Notes under the pieces: model-generated
What the model was told of the DNA's origin: nothing
Seen by the model: the letters and a program-made list of their open reading frames with translations, nothing else
Databases searched by the model: none
Shown: positions 63,125-64,000 of the stretch, in pieces
Layout of the letters: the number at the start of each line of letters is the position of its first letter
How positions within the stretch are numbered: position 1 is the stretch's first letter
Assembly: GCF_014596475.1 (NCBI RefSeq)
Contig: NZ_MECJ01000009.1
Span: 1-64,000 of the forward strand
Reading direction: 5' to 3'
Length of the DNA stretch: 64,000 bases
DNA from: Streptomyces sp. CBMA152
GTDB taxonomy: Bacteria > Actinomycetota > Actinomycetes > Streptomycetales > Streptomycetaceae
Translations under genes and position numbers: made by a program

Positions 63125-63826
63125 TCAGGGCCGTACGGCATCCCGGTAAGGGTTCTTGGGCTGCGGGATCCGGTCGAGTCCGGTGGCATCGAGAGCCGGG
63201 GCCTTCGCGTCGGGCCGCCACTTCCCGGTGACCGTGACCCAGCTGTCGCCCGGCGGGGCGGCGATCCCGTGGACCTCGACCTTCACCACCCGGGCATCCG
63301 CCGCACAACAGCTGACGATCACCCGGCTGAGCTGCCAGGCGTCGGCGCTCTGCGGAGTGACGAACCCGGTGAGCCGGACCGTACGCCCCCGCAACGACCC
63401 CTTCTCGTCCCACACGGCGCGGCTGGTGAAGTCGGTCAGGGACAGCGCGAGCGGGCTTCGCTCGGGCAGCGCAGGGAAGGTCGTGCGCTTGGCGACCGCA
63501 CCGGACCCATCCCGTGCGACGGTGTACGAGCCGAGGGCTGGCGGCGCGAACAGCAGCAGCATGACCGCCGGCAGTCCGAGCAGCCAGGCCGTCTTGGGAC
63601 CGGCCGCGGAGTGAGTGTGTCCGTGGTCCGTCGCCTCCTCGCCACCGTGACGGCGTACGCGGATGGCCGCCATGAGGCCGAGCAGGGCCAGGATCACCCC
63701 TGACGCGATCAGCAAGGGCCGCAGTCCCTCCTTCACGTAACGGAGGTAGAGCTCGCTGAGCAGGCTGATCCGCAGCAGGGCGCAGCCGATGAGAACGAGC
63801 AGCGCGGCGGGCAGCATCTTCCTCAC
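63125..63826 (-). CDS. TIGR03943-family membrane protein (permease-complex subunit)
   Basis: A 233-residue protein from GTG 63826, which overlaps the upstream permease stop (GTGA). Two or three membrane helices at the N-terminus ('MLPAALLVLIGCALLRISLL', 'LLIASGVILALLGLMAAI') with a His-rich loop ('HGHTHSAAG'), then 'LRGRTVRLTGFVTPQSADAW' and 'VIVSCCAADARVVKVEVHG', the family signature with a CC pair. Members always pair with a DUF318-type permease, as here. Metal or small-molecule transport is suspected, not proven. Confidence 0.85.
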   Translation of the reverse strand: MRKMLPAALLVLIGCALLRISLLSELYLRYVKEGLRPLLIASGVILALLGLMAAIRVRRHGGEEATDHGHTHSAAGPKTAWLLGLPAVMLLLFAPPALGSYTVARDGSGAVAKRTTFPALPERSPLALSLTDFTSRAVWDEKGSLRGRTVRLTGFVTPQSADAWQLSRVIVSCCAADARVVKVEVHGIAAPPGDSWVTVTGKWRPDAKAPALDATGLDRIPQPKNPYRDAVRP

Positions 63827-64000
63827 AGCAGCCACCCCCCGACCAGGGCACTGGCGAGCACGGCCGAGGCGAACGTGGCGGTGGAGAAGCGGAGGGCGAA
63901 GGCGCGGCCGAACGTTCCGGCCTGCAGTGCGATCAGCTTGAGGTCGACCATCGGCCCGACCACCATGAAGGCGAGCCGGGCCGTCGCGGAGAACCCGGAC
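63823..64000 (-). CDS. DUF318/UPF0718-type permease (partial, continues past window)
   Basis: The last 58 codons are visible: 'ARLAFMVVGPMVDLKLIALQ' and 'TFASAVLASALVGGWLL'. 'GPMVDLK' is the conserved loop of this permease family. Overlaps the TIGR03943 gene by four bases; the two form a transporter pair. Confidence 0.8.
   Translation of the reverse strand, partial: SGFSATARLAFMVVGPMVDLKLIALQAGTFGRAFALRFSTATFASAVLASALVGGWLL

Noticed and set aside
1..64000. tRNA, rRNA or CRISPR arrays
   Set aside because: Looked for cloverleaf-type T-loops and regularly spaced repeats; none found by eye.

Overview
The window looks like Streptomyces chromosome from an accessory, probably arm-type, region. Reasons: very high GC with strong third-position GC bias, GTG starts and 4-base GTGA/ATGA overlaps, a GerW-type sporulation protein, a streptothricin-type acetyltransferase, many actinomycete regulators (HxlR, TetR, PadR, MarR, DeoR), and a dense scatter of decayed insertion-sequence fragments. 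No rRNA, tRNA or CRISPR was recognised.

Layout. 0-6 kb: secreted ALF-repeat proteins and ricin-type lectins on the minus strand, four of them in one operon ending in a strong hairpin. 6-9 kb: a hypothetical gene, another lectin and a truncated IS5. 9-14 kb: an acetyltransferase, then a compact plus-strand operon of a small six-cysteine peptide, a protein with a probable RiPP-recognition domain and a thioredoxin-like CGFC domain, and a one-piece ABC exporter. This is the strongest candidate for an undescribed peptide system. 14-19 kb: a secreted NucA/NucB-type DNase with a lectin tail, a decayed secreted-protein gene, and a 30-residue peptide gene beside a PIMT-like methyltransferase (possible aspartimide-forming RiPP pair). 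19-29 kb: DeoR regulator, DUF4406-like and NUDIX genes, IS remnants, RibD/DHFR-like reductase, GerW, MOSC protein, accessory peptide deformylase and its divergent winged-helix regulator with tandem palindromes.

29-41 kb: small membrane proteins, a BASS-type transporter, and an envelope-type module (histidine kinase divergent from lipoprotein, two ABC ATPases, FtsX-like permease, response regulator). 41-48 kb: a truncated acyl-CoA oxidase, an SDR/TetR locus present twice in complementary states of decay, a hydrolase interrupted by one stop codon, and an oxidoreductase-NIPSNAP-GlcG operon divergent from HxlR. 48-53 kb: streptothricin-type acetyltransferase and a PadR-controlled ABC exporter in which both ATPase and permease carry an apparent one-base insertion. 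53-57 kb: mostly debris with a few small genes including CbrC. 57-64 kb: MarR with three operators and a DODA-type dioxygenase/oxidoreductase pair, a transglutaminase-like protein, two more secreted lectins, an NTF2-like protein, and a TIGR03943/permease pair leaving the window.

Starts were chosen by ribosome binding site, overlap with the upstream gene and family shape. Family assignments are from recognised motifs; no database search was possible.
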